NCBI GenBank assembly: GCA_016296065.1
Contig: JAEDKA010000013.1
Span: forward strand, 8,881-72,880
DNA from: Kiritimatiellia bacterium
GTDB lineage: Bacteria > Verrucomicrobiota > Kiritimatiellia > RFP12 > UBA1067
Direction of reading: 5' to 3'
Length of the DNA stretch: 64,000 bases
Positions 53,956 through 63,400 of this stretch are shown here, piece after piece. The stretch's first letter is position 1. Each line of letters opens with the position of its first letter. The translations under genes and the position numbers were made by a program. The notes beneath the pieces were generated by a model that did not search any database, had not been told where the DNA came from, and was given only the letters and a program-made list of their open reading frames with translations.

Positions 53956-55746
53956 ATGAAGAAGTTTCTCAGCGCTAACGAAGCAGTCGCGCACGCCGCG
54001 GCGCAGGCCGGGTGTGTCGTCGCCTCGGCGTACCCCGGGACCCCCTCGACGGAAATCCTCGAGAACATCGCGAAGTTCAAGGACACCATCAAGTGCGAAT
54101 GGGCCGTCAACGAGAAGGTCGCCGTGGAGACGGCGGTTGGCGCGTCGATGGCTGGGGCGAGGACGCTTACGGCGATGAAGCATGTCGGACTCAACGTCGC
54201 GATGGATCCGCTGATGACGTTCACGTACGTCGGGCCCCTCGGCGGATTCGTTCTTGTTTCGGCGGACGATCCTGGAATGCACTCCTCGCAGAACGAGCAG
54301 GACAACCGCAATCTCGCCAAGTTCGCGCGCGCGCTTCTTCTCGAGCCGGCGGACTCTCAGGAGGCGTACGACTTCACGCTCAAGGCGTTCGAGCTTTCGG
54401 AGAAGTTCAGCGTTCCGGTGATCATCCGCCTCACGACGCGCACGAGCCACTCGGCGTCGCTCGTAGAGCTCGGAGACTTCAAGCCGGCGCCGCATCCGCT
54501 CCTGCCCTACGTCAAGGACATCCGCCGCAACATCCCCGTGCCGGCGTTCTCCCCGACGCAGCGCCTCAACGCGCAGAAGCGCACGGAGGCGATGGAGAAG
54601 GAGTCCAACCGCTCGAAGTTCAACAAGGTCGTCAAGCCCGCGAAGGGCGTGAAGGTCTCCGCGAAGGCCAAGGGCCTCGGCATCGTTACGAGCGCAGTCG
54701 CGTACCAGTACGTGAAGGAGATATTCCCCGACTGCCAGATCCTCAAGCTCGGCTGGACGAATCCGCTTCCAAAGGCCCTCGTCGCGAAGTTCGCGAAGAG
54801 TGTGAAGAAGGTTCTCGTAGTCGAAGAGCTCGATCCGTTCCTCGAAGACCAGATCAAGGCTATGGGCATCAAGGTGGTCGAGCACAAGACGGAGCTCAAC
54901 ATGCTCGAGCTCAACGCCGACCGCCTGCAGAACCTCAGGCACGAGATACTCGGGGACGTCGGACGGGCCAAGGCCCGCCGTCAGGACACGACGCTTCCGA
55001 CGCGTCCGCCCGTGCTCTGCGCGGGATGCGGGCACCGCGGCGTCTTCCACGTCCTCCACAAGCTCGGCGCGACGGTGACTGGAGACATCGGCTGCTACAC
55101 GCTCGGAGCGTTTCCTCCCCTCAACGCGATGGACTCCACGATCTGCATGGGCGCGTCCATCGGCAACGCCGCGGGCATGCGCAAGGCGGGGCTCAAGGGA
55201 CGCATCTGCGCGGTTCTCGGTGACTCGACGTTCTTCCACAGCGGCATCACGGGAATACTCTCCGCGCTCTACAACGGAACGCCCGTTACGACCGTCGTTC
55301 TCGACAATCGCATCACGGCGATGACCGGACACCAGGACAACCCCGGCACCGGAAAGACTCTCGCGGGCGATCCCGCGCCCGTCACCGAGATCGCGGACAT
55401 CGCGAAGGCGTGCGGATACAAGAACGTCGCCAAGGTTTCGGCGGACGATCTCGCGGGGCTCGAGAAGACGCTTTCGACGGCGATGGACTCGGGCGAGCCC
55501 TGGCTCGTCATCGCGCACGCTCCGTGCCGCATCGCGGCCAAGCTCACGAAGGAGGGTCTCTGCGAAGTCGACCCCGAGAAGTGCAAGGCCTGCGGCGCGT
55601 GCTTCAAGATGGGCTGCCCCGCGATGACGCGCGGCAAGGAGATTCGCCCCGGCGCGTTCCAGATGGTCATCGACCCCAACCAGTGCGCGGGCTGCAAGCA
55701 GTGCGGCCAGGTGTGCAAGTTCGGCGCGATCAAGCGCGTCAGGTGA
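53956..55746 (+). CDS. iorA: Indolepyruvate ferredoxin oxidoreductase, alpha subunit
   Basis: The large subunit that oxidatively decarboxylates aryl-pyruvates to aryl-acetyl-CoA using ferredoxin. It has 596 residues: pyruvate-type domain I (SAYPGTPSTEIL, MKHVGLNVAMDPLM), the thiamine diphosphate domain (CAGCGHRG, GDIGCYTLG, GDSTFFHSGITG ending in LDNRITAMTG) and a C-terminal 2[4Fe-4S] ferredoxin (C-x2-C-x2-C-x4-CP, then C-x2-C-x2-C-x3-C, about 542-590). The usual partner iorB is not found downstream; a pseudogene follows. Confidence 0.93.
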   Translation: MKKFLSANEAVAHAAAQAGCVVASAYPGTPSTEILENIAKFKDTIKCEWAVNEKVAVETAVGASMAGARTLTAMKHVGLNVAMDPLMTFTYVGPLGGFVLVSADDPGMHSSQNEQDNRNLAKFARALLLEPADSQEAYDFTLKAFELSEKFSVPVIIRLTTRTSHSASLVELGDFKPAPHPLLPYVKDIRRNIPVPAFSPTQRLNAQKRTEAMEKESNRSKFNKVVKPAKGVKVSAKAKGLGIVTSAVAYQYVKEIFPDCQILKLGWTNPLPKALVAKFAKSVKKVLVVEELDPFLEDQIKAMGIKVVEHKTELNMLELNADRLQNLRHEILGDVGRAKARRQDTTLPTRPPVLCAGCGHRGVFHVLHKLGATVTGDIGCYTLGAFPPLNAMDSTICMGASIGNAAGMRKAGLKGRICAVLGDSTFFHSGITGILSALYNGTPVTTVVLDNRITAMTGHQDNPGTGKTLAGDPAPVTEIADIAKACGYKNVAKVSADDLAGLEKTLSTAMDSGEPWLVIAHAPCRIAAKLTKEGLCEVDPEKCKACGACFKMGCPAMTRGKEIRPGAFQMVIDPNQCAGCKQCGQVCKFGAIKRVR

Positions 55747-55781
55747 CGGCCTGGCTCTCAACAGCCCTGCAACTGTCCTAG

Positions 55782-56529
55782 ATTCCCCACGACGCAGGCG
55801 CGATTTCGCGCCTGTGCGCGTGGCTTGGCGGCATTGACGTCACGTCGGGGAAGACCGAGGCAAATGCGACACTTGCCATTTCGGATTCTGAAACGACCCG
55901 GCGGTACAAATGTGAGCGCGATGAGAGGCTGGCTGATTCTGCCGGGACCGTCCGTCGAACATACTATCTTGAGATTCCGAAGTCCTGTTTCCGGGAGATG
56001 GGCGATGATTGTCTTTGCGAGTCTCCGTCGTCAGAGGCGGGTGCCAATGGCTGTAGAACGCAAGCATGGAGATGACCTCTTCGTCGGAAGACCGTGTGCT
56101 GGCCGCGACGCCCCGGGTAAGCGAGCCTTTCGTGGAGATAGAAAGAATCAAGACGGCGGCAGACGGTTCGTCGTCGTATCAGGTTCACGTTAGATGGCGC
56201 ACTCTCATGCGGCAGGTGCACATTATGACAACAAAAGGATGCATGAGTCATCCTGAATAAGGGGCCAAGGGGTATTCCCGGTCTATGCAGAAGCAAAAGT
56301 TCGCTATGGCAAGATATACGGCGATATTTTCTTTTGCGGAGAACACAAGGACGGCAAGTCTTATATACCAGTCGCTTCGGTGGGTATGCTGTATTATCTC
56401 AACCCCAGCAACCTCGATCGCAACCTTGAGTGGAACAATCAGAACCTGTGCGAGGACCCGCTCTATCCACGTCCCGGAAAACGCCGCTGGCAGGAGTACG
56501 AGTCGTTCAACCGGAATCAGAAACCGTGA
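55782..56529 (+). pseudogene. Frameshifted remnant of an unknown protein gene
   Basis: Three adjoining protein-like pieces lie in successive frames: 55782-56075 (…TYYLEIPKSCFREMGDD…), 56057-56260 (…EPFVEIERIKTAADG…YQVHVRWRTLMRQVHIM…) and 56257-56529 (…GVFPVYAEAKVRYGKIYGD…RRWQEYESFNRNQKP, stop). The joins are abrupt, at 56057-56075 and 56254-56260. The second needs only a one-base change to restore the frame. None of the three has a convincing promoter or a start matching its sequence. They are best read as one decayed gene of at least ~245 codons. The family is not recognised. The remainder of 56530-56660 holds nothing clear. Confidence 0.6.
55795..55814 (+). terminator. Hairpin after iorA
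   Basis: CAGGCGCGA and TCGCGCCTG form a perfect 9-bp stem with a TT loop 48 nt after the iorA stop. There is no T-tract, and it lies within the first pseudogene piece. Confidence 0.35.
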
Positions 56530-56666
56530 CGGGCTAGCTGATGTGCGGTGATTTAGCGGGATTCTTTCAGGTAAATCAAATGAAACTGTCCAACGACGCC
56601 AGTATTGGGATGTGATTGTTACGGCACTAAAATCATCTCGTTCGCGCAAACTAGGCCAATCTGTGA

Positions 56667-56672
56667 TATAAT
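56667..56672 (+). promoter_or_regulatory. Extended -10 promoter of the rlmI-like gene
   Basis: TGTGA-TATAAT. Nine nt later a mini-frame ATG-ATA-GAG-GAA-GAG-TGA (56682-56699) starts at the expected transcription start and ends just before the GTG start of the methyltransferase, overlapping its ribosome site. Confidence 0.55.
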
Positions 56673-56700
56673 TATCCTTCAATGATAGAGGAAGAGTGAA

Positions 56701-57870
56701 GTGAACAAGATACAACTTAGGAAAGGGCGCGAGAGGAGCGTCTTAAAGGGGCATCCGTGGGTGTTCTCGGGTGCTGTCGAAGGCGGCGAGGCCGATGCGG
56801 GCGAGCTTGTCGAGGTGTGTGATTCGAAGGGCGAGAAAATCGCGCTTGGATGGTACTCCCCTGCGTCGCAGATACGCGTGCGTATTGTTCCCGATGCGCC
56901 TGTGGCCGATCTCGTCGCGAACGCCGTCGCGCGCCGCGGCGACTTCTTCGTCAATTGCTATACGAACGCGGTGCGTCTCGTGAACGCCGAGAGCGACCTC
57001 CTCCCGGGGGTCGTCGCGGACTACTATGCCGGACACATCGTCTGCCAGTTCACCTCCGCCGGCGCCGACGCGCGCAAGGCCGAGATTGCCGACGCGCTGA
57101 TGAAGTTCGCGCCCGGTGCATTGGGCGTCTCAGAACGTCTCGACGTCGACTCCCGCGCGAAGGAGGGACTTGCGACCGAGCCTGCGTTCGCGCACGTCGC
57201 AGGCGCGGAGCCGCCGGAGCTCGTTGAAATAGCGGAAGGCGAAGTGAAGTTCCTGGTAGATGTCCGCAAAGGACACAAGACCGGATTCTACCTCGACCAG
57301 CGCGACGCGCGCTCGACTGTGGGCTCGCTCGCTAACGGGGCGGAAATGCTCAACTGCTTCTCCTACACGGGCGGCTTCGGACTCTTCGCGCGCGCATGCG
57401 GCGCGGCGTCCGTCACGCAGGTCGACATCTCCGCGGACGCGCTCGCGCTCGCGAAGAAGAACGAGGCCCTGCAGCACTACTGCGGAACGACGATGGAATA
57501 CGTGGAGGCGGATGTCTTCCAGTTCCTCAGGAAGTGCCGCGACGAGGGTCGCAAGTTCGACTTCATCGTGCTCGACCCGCCGAAGTTCGCGGCGACGAAG
57601 GGCCAGCTCATGAAGGCGGCGCGCGGCTACAAGGACATCAACCTCCTCGCGATGAAGCTCCTGAAGCCGTACGGAACGCTCGCGTCGTTCTCGTGCTCCG
57701 GAGCTATGGACGCGGAGTTCTTCCGCACCGTCCTCGCCGAGGCTGCGGAGGACGCGCACAGGTCGTTCCAGATCGTCGCGCGCACGCATGCGGGAGCGGA
57801 CCATCCCGTCTCGCTCGCCTTCCCGGAAGGCGAGTATCTGAAGGGCTATGTAATGAGGGCAGTGCAATGA
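56701..57870 (+). CDS. Class I rRNA (cytosine-C5) methyltransferase, RlmI family
   Basis: A 389-residue protein with an N-terminal PUA-like domain (~2-75; GHPWVFSGAVE), a middle domain and a Rossmann SAM methyltransferase (~185-385; FLVDVRKGHKTGFYLDQRDA, NCFSYTGGFGLFA, IVLDPPKFA). RlmI methylates C1962 of 23S rRNA at C5; this family also includes related enzymes, so the exact site is inferred. It uses a GTG start following GAGGAAGAG. Its stop overlaps the acetyl-esterase gene (ATGA), an unusual pairing of an rRNA enzyme with a carbohydrate locus. Confidence 0.88.
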   Translation: MNKIQLRKGRERSVLKGHPWVFSGAVEGGEADAGELVEVCDSKGEKIALGWYSPASQIRVRIVPDAPVADLVANAVARRGDFFVNCYTNAVRLVNAESDLLPGVVADYYAGHIVCQFTSAGADARKAEIADALMKFAPGALGVSERLDVDSRAKEGLATEPAFAHVAGAEPPELVEIAEGEVKFLVDVRKGHKTGFYLDQRDARSTVGSLANGAEMLNCFSYTGGFGLFARACGAASVTQVDISADALALAKKNEALQHYCGTTMEYVEADVFQFLRKCRDEGRKFDFIVLDPPKFAATKGQLMKAARGYKDINLLAMKLLKPYGTLASFSCSGAMDAEFFRTVLAEAAEDAHRSFQIVARTHAGADHPVSLAFPEGEYLKGYVMRAVQ

Positions 57871-59117
57871 ATGCGATTCTTGCGGCGCTTCTGGTCTTCA
57901 GCTTCTCGAACGACCACACGAATCTTCTCTACAAGTGCGGCGAGACCGCGACATTCCACGTGAAGGTCGCGGAGACGGACGGCTCGGCGCCGACGAACGG
58001 AACGCTCACGGCGGTTCTCGACAACTTCGGTCCGAAGAAGATCGCGAAGGCGGACTGGAATCTCGCCGAGACGAACGAGTTCGACATCTCCGGAACGCTC
58101 GACGAGCCCGGGTTCCTGCGCCTCACAGTCGACGGCAAGGTGTGGTCCGTAGGCTACGAGCCTGAGCGCATCGCGAAGGGCAGCCCCTCGCCCGACGACT
58201 TCGACGCCTTCTGGGCGCAGGCGAAGGCGAAGCTCGCGAAGGAGGTTCCGCTCGACGCCCGCGTGGAGCTTGTCGACGAGCGCACGACGGATTCCTTCAG
58301 CTTCTACAAGGTCTCGTTCGCGACGTACGGGCGCCGCGTGTACGGGTTCCTCTCCGTCCCCAAGGACAGCTCCAAGGCCCCGTATCCGGTTACGGTCGGA
58401 GTCAATGCCGCGGGATTCGGGGACTGGACTAACAACATGCAGGGGAGCGCGGACGAGATATGCGCGCAGTTCGCCGTCTACGACTGGCCGATGGACTGGA
58501 AGTGGAAGGAGAAGGGGCTTAAGTCCAAATACGACGAGATGAACGCCGCGTTCAGGAAGAAGTATTCCTGCAACGAATACTCGTGCGCCGGCATTTCCGC
58601 GTCCCGCGAGGAGTATTTCTTCTATCCCGTGCTGCTCGGCATCGACCGAGCTGTGGACTGGATCGCGACGTCCTTCCCCGTGGACGCGAAGCGCTTCCGC
58701 TACCACGGCACCTCGCAGGGCGGCGGCTTCGGCTTCTATCTCTGCGGACTAAACCGGCGCTTCACGCGCGCGGCGCTGTACGTCCCCGCGATCACCGACA
58801 CGATGGGGTATCTCAAGGGCAGGCAGAGCGGATGGCCGCGCATCGTCGAGAACAACTCCTCGACGCCCGACCTAAAGGCGGAGACGGAGCGCAATGCGCC
58901 GTACTTCGACGGAGCCAACTTCGCCTCGCGCATAACGTGTCCGGTGCGGGTGGCAGTCGGCTTCGCGGACACCACGTGCGCGCCGTGTGCGGTCTACGCC
59001 GCGTTCAACGAGATCAAGTCGTCCGACAAGGAGATCAGGCACGGCTTCGGGATGACGCACTCCTGCTTCGGACGCTTCTACGAGGAGTTTGAGCGGTGGC
59101 TCGTGAACGACAGGTGA
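57867..59117 (+). CDS. Exported acetylxylan-esterase-like hydrolase (AXE1 fold)
   Basis: A 416-residue protein with a short signal-like start (NAILAALLVFSFS), a ~90-residue beta domain and an alpha/beta hydrolase of the AXE1/cephalosporin-C deacetylase type. GTSQGGGF (about 281-288) holds the catalytic Ser, GFADTTCAP the Asp and GMTHSCFG the His. YGRRVYGFLSVPKD marks the family core. It probably removes acetyl groups from plant polysaccharides. It is coupled by ATGA to the RlmI gene and by GTGA to the MFS gene. Confidence 0.83.
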   Translation: MNAILAALLVFSFSNDHTNLLYKCGETATFHVKVAETDGSAPTNGTLTAVLDNFGPKKIAKADWNLAETNEFDISGTLDEPGFLRLTVDGKVWSVGYEPERIAKGSPSPDDFDAFWAQAKAKLAKEVPLDARVELVDERTTDSFSFYKVSFATYGRRVYGFLSVPKDSSKAPYPVTVGVNAAGFGDWTNNMQGSADEICAQFAVYDWPMDWKWKEKGLKSKYDEMNAAFRKKYSCNEYSCAGISASREEYFFYPVLLGIDRAVDWIATSFPVDAKRFRYHGTSQGGGFGFYLCGLNRRFTRAALYVPAITDTMGYLKGRQSGWPRIVENNSSTPDLKAETERNAPYFDGANFASRITCPVRVAVGFADTTCAPCAVYAAFNEIKSSDKEIRHGFGMTHSCFGRFYEEFERWLVNDR

Positions 59118-60352
59118 GCGGGTGGTACAAGTGGTGGGTCGTCGCGATGCTAGGCGGCGCCTACTTCTTCCATCAGGCGGACCGCGCCATATTCGGCGTG
59201 CTCGTTCCGTACATACAGGCGGACCTCTCGCTCTCGGAGCTGCAGCTCGGGCATATCAACACGGTCCTGTTCCTAACCATCGCCGTCGTGACGTTCGTCG
59301 CCGGATTTCTCGGCGACCGGTTCGACCGCAAGCGCATCATCACTGGATCGCTCATATTCTGGTCCGTCGCGACGATGGGCCTCGGCTTCGCGTCGTCGTT
59401 CGTCGCCGTCGTGATGCTGCGCTCGGTGGCGACGGGCGGAGGCGAGAGCTTCTACGGTCCGAGCGCGATGTCGCTTCTCGCCTCGCACCACCGCGAGACG
59501 CGTTCGCTCGCATTCTCCATCCACCAGGCCGCGCTCTACCTCGGACTCATGCTGAGCGGCGTGCTGGCGCTGCGCGTGCTGGACGTAGTCGGCACGTGGC
59601 GGCGCGTCTTCGTCGCCTTCGGTGCGGCGGGGCTCCTACTCGGCGTGGCGTACATCTTCCTGATGCGTCCCGACACGCGCGGCGACGTGCCGTCCGCGGA
59701 GGGGAAGTCGGAAGGCGCTAGCCTCGCGGAGTCGTTCCGCGCGTTCTTCGCCTGCCCCTCGGCGCTCCTCGCGACGACGGGCTTCATCGCCATCTGCTGC
59801 GTCAACAACACCTACATAACCTGGGCGCCTAAGATGTTCCACGAGCGCTTCGGACTCGACGGCGCGACGGCGGGCGCTCACGCGATGTTCTACCACCACC
59901 TCGTCGCGTTCGGCGCGATACTCGCAGGCGGATGGCTCACTGACCGCTTCGTCGGGCGCTTCCCGCGTTTCCGGCTCGGCTTCCAGATATGCGCCCTGGC
60001 GCTGGGCGCGCCCGCGCTACTGCTCATAGGGAGGTGCGGCACGTTTGCGGCCGCGATGGCGATGACAGCGGCGTACGGACTCTTCCGCGGCCTCTTCGAG
60101 GTGAACACGCACGCCTCCGTCTTCGACGTAGTTCCCGCTCGCCACCGCGCGTCGGTCGTCGGGTTCATGCTGCTTCTCGCGATGGGGCTTGGCGCGCTCT
60201 TCTCTGGCGAGCTGATGGGATGGGTGTTCTCGTCGTTCGGCGAGCGCGCCTACTCCGTCGCGTTCGCATTGATGGGCGGAACCTACGCGCTCGCCGCGCT
60301 TCTGATGTCCGTTTCGTTCTTCTTCACCTTCAGGCGCGACCGCATTTCATAG
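59114..60352 (+). CDS. MFS transporter (sugar/organophosphate type)
   Basis: A 412-residue twelve-helix major facilitator. WYKWWVVAMLGGAYFFHQAD opens helix 1, GDRFDRKR is the conserved loop 2-3 motif, and a second such loop is TDRFVGRFPRF. Family members move sugars, sugar phosphates or organic acids. The GTG start overlaps the esterase stop (GTGA), so uptake of the sugars released by the neighbours is inferred. The exact substrate is not determinable. Confidence 0.85.
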   Translation: MSGWYKWWVVAMLGGAYFFHQADRAIFGVLVPYIQADLSLSELQLGHINTVLFLTIAVVTFVAGFLGDRFDRKRIITGSLIFWSVATMGLGFASSFVAVVMLRSVATGGGESFYGPSAMSLLASHHRETRSLAFSIHQAALYLGLMLSGVLALRVLDVVGTWRRVFVAFGAAGLLLGVAYIFLMRPDTRGDVPSAEGKSEGASLAESFRAFFACPSALLATTGFIAICCVNNTYITWAPKMFHERFGLDGATAGAHAMFYHHLVAFGAILAGGWLTDRFVGRFPRFRLGFQICALALGAPALLLIGRCGTFAAAMAMTAAYGLFRGLFEVNTHASVFDVVPARHRASVVGFMLLLAMGLGALFSGELMGWVFSSFGERAYSVAFALMGGTYALAALLMSVSFFFTFRRDRIS

Positions 60353-60407
60353 CTGCCGATCGCGCCGAACAATTGCCATGTGGAAACACTGAGCAGGAGG
60401 AATAATC

Positions 60408-63400
60408 ATGAACTTATTTGCGGTTGCGGTTGTTTCGGTGTTTGCGGCGGCGGGGCTTCAGGCGGCGCCGACGCTTGATGAGGGGTTCGCGAATCCGCCG
60501 GACTCCGCGAAGCCGCACACATGGTACCACATGATGAACGGCAACGTCACGAAGGAGGGCATCACCTGCGACTTCGAGGCGCTCGCGAGGGTCGGCATCG
60601 GAGGAGTGGAGATGTTCGACGCCGGATGCGACATCCCGCCAGGTCCGCTCAAGTTCAACTCAGCCGGCTGGTTCGACATGTTCCGCCACGCGCAGAAGGA
60701 GGCGAAGCGTCTCGGACTCGAAATCTGCATCCCCAACTGCTCGGGATGGTCCAGCTCAGGAGGTCCGTGGAACCCTCCCGCCAACGCGATGAAGGTCGTC
60801 GTGTTCACGGAGACGCCCGCGAAGGGTCCGTCGCGCTTCTCGGGGAAGCTTCCGCGCACGTCCGACGACCACGGCTTCTACGACGACATCGCCGTCCTCG
60901 CCTATCCGACGCCAAAGCCGGGCGCGAAGCTCGACCGCCTCGACTACAAGACGTTCCGCGAGCGCGGGGACACGTGGCACGCCTCGCCGGACTTCCCGAA
61001 GGACCAGCTCGTCGCGCGCTCGCGCGAAGTCGACCTCACGAGTAGGATGGCGAAGGACGGCTCGCTCGAGTGGGACGTCCCGGAAGGGGACTGGACTATT
61101 CTCCGCATAGGTTATATCTGCAACGGGCGCTGCAACCACCCCGCGTCCGAGAAGGGACGTGGACTCGAGGTGGACAAGCTGTCCGCCTCCGCGATGGACT
61201 ACCACTTCGGCCAGTACGTGGCGCGCCTCTGCCGCGACCTCGGCATCACCGCGCAGACCGACAACTCGACCGGGTTCAACAACATTCTCGTCGACTCGTA
61301 CGAGGTCGGATGCCAGAACTGGACGCAGGGGCTGGACGCAGAGTTCGAGCGCCGCATGGGCTACTCGCCGCGTCCGTACCTCCCCGTCTTCGCGGGACGC
61401 GTCGTCGGGTCGGCGGACGAGAGCGAGCGCTTCCTCGAGGACTTCCGCCGCGTCGTCGCCGATCTCTTCGCGGAGAACTACGCCGGCAGGCTCACGAAGC
61501 TCTGCCACGACCACGGACTTATGTGCTCCATCGAGCCGTACGGGAACTGCACCTCCGACGACCTCCAGTACGGACAGGACATAGACGTTCCGATGGCCGA
61601 GTTCTGGTCCAAAGCCGCGCTCGGCGCTCACGGCGCAGGCGATGTCGGAAACTCGCGCCACGCCGCGCACCTCGCTCACGTGTGGGGACGCCGCTACGCC
61701 GCCACCGAGTCGTTCACCGCCGATCCCGGCTACGGCGGAAGGTGGCGCACCACTCCGTTCTCGATCAAGAGCCAGGGAGACAAGGTCTTCGCCGCCGGCA
61801 TAAACCGCATCATCTACCACCGCTTCACGCACCAGCCCTGGCCGGGGAACGCATACCTCCCCGGAATGACGATGGGCCGATGGGGAATGCACCTCGACCG
61901 CACGCAGACATGGTGGGAGCTTTCGCCGGCGTGGTTCAGGTACCAGTCGCGCTGCCAGTGGATGCTGCAGGAGGGGGTGTTCGCCGCGGATGCGCTCTAC
62001 TGGACCGGCGAGGAGGTCCCGAATGGAGGCGGCATGCCAGTCCCGATGCCCGACGGATACTCCTACGACGTCTGCGCGACGAAGGCCGTCGAAATGCTGT
62101 CCGTGAAGGACGGCAAGGTCGTCGCGCCGGGCGGGGTGGAGTATTCGCTCCTCGTCCTGCCCGAGACGGACACGATGAGCGAGCGGATGGTCCGCCGCAT
62201 CGGCGAGCTCCTCGCCCAGGGCGCGAAGATCTGCGGACGCAGAAGGCCGACGCGCGCGCCCGGCCTGCGCGGATATCCCGACGCCGACGAGTCCGTCAGG
62301 AAGCTCGCGGCGGAAGTGTGGTCGCGCGGCGTGATGGAGTGCAGCCCCGCGGACGCGTTTGCGAAGCTTGGCGTCAGGCCGGACTTCGCGGGGCAAGGCC
62401 TCTCGTGGATACACCGCAGGAGCGCCGCGTCCGACAGGGGCGACAAGGCGGAGTGGTACTTCGTCGCGATGGACAACGAGGAGCCGACGACGGTCGAGGC
62501 GTCGTTCCGCCAGGAGGGGCTCGAACCCGAGATATGGGACGCGGAGACGGGATCGATGCGTCCGGCACGCGTGTGGCGCGAGGAGGGCGGGCGCACCGTG
62601 GTGCGCCTTGAGTTCACGCCGAGCGGTTCCGCATTCGTCGTCTTCAGAAAGCCCGCGAAGGGTCCGCATGTCGTCGCCGTCAAGGCGTCCGTCTCGCCGA
62701 ATCCAGAGCCCGCGTCTGGCGATAAGGAGGTCCACGCGCTCGTCATCAAGAAGGCCGAATACGGTACGGCGGCGAAGGACGTCCGACCGAAATGCGTAGA
62801 TGTCGCGCCGTTCATAAAGCCAGGTGAACCTGTGCGCATCGACAACGCGCTTGCGGGCGATCCCGCGCAGGGCAAGGTCAAGACGACGGAGATCACGTAC
62901 ACCGAAGGAGGGAAATCCGTCACAAAGACAATCGGCGAGGGCGCGACGTTCACGCTTCCGAAGGACGCGGTGCTGGAGTCGGCCTGGTACGGACTTCCCG
63001 AGCCCGGCTGGAAGCGGCCGGCGTCTCCAGTCGCGGACATCACAGCGAAGCTCAATGCGCTCGTGAAGGACGGATACCTCTCCGTAGTGGTGAACAATAC
63101 GTTTGTCGGATACGATCCGGTTCCGGATGTCAGGAAGCGCACGAAGGTCGTGTACGAGTACGACGGACGCGAATCGACTGTCGAGGTGGGGGAGGGCACG
63201 CGCATCGTTATTCCCGCCCCTGTCGAAAAGAGCCAGCCACCCCCGGAGTGGGAGTGGACGGACGGCGGCGGAGTGCTTGCCTGGCAGCCGCTTGAAATGG
63301 AGCTCGAGTCGTCCGATGGCTCGAAGCGCACGCTCTCCGCGAAGCCTGCCGCGCCCGTTGCGGTCGAGGGCGAGTGGAAGGTGTCGTTCCCGCCTGGGTG

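Noticed and set aside
55825..56193. A 122-codon plus-strand frame after iorA
   Set aside because: Its Arg-rich translation looks random, whereas overlapping frames give continuous protein-like pieces of a decayed gene.
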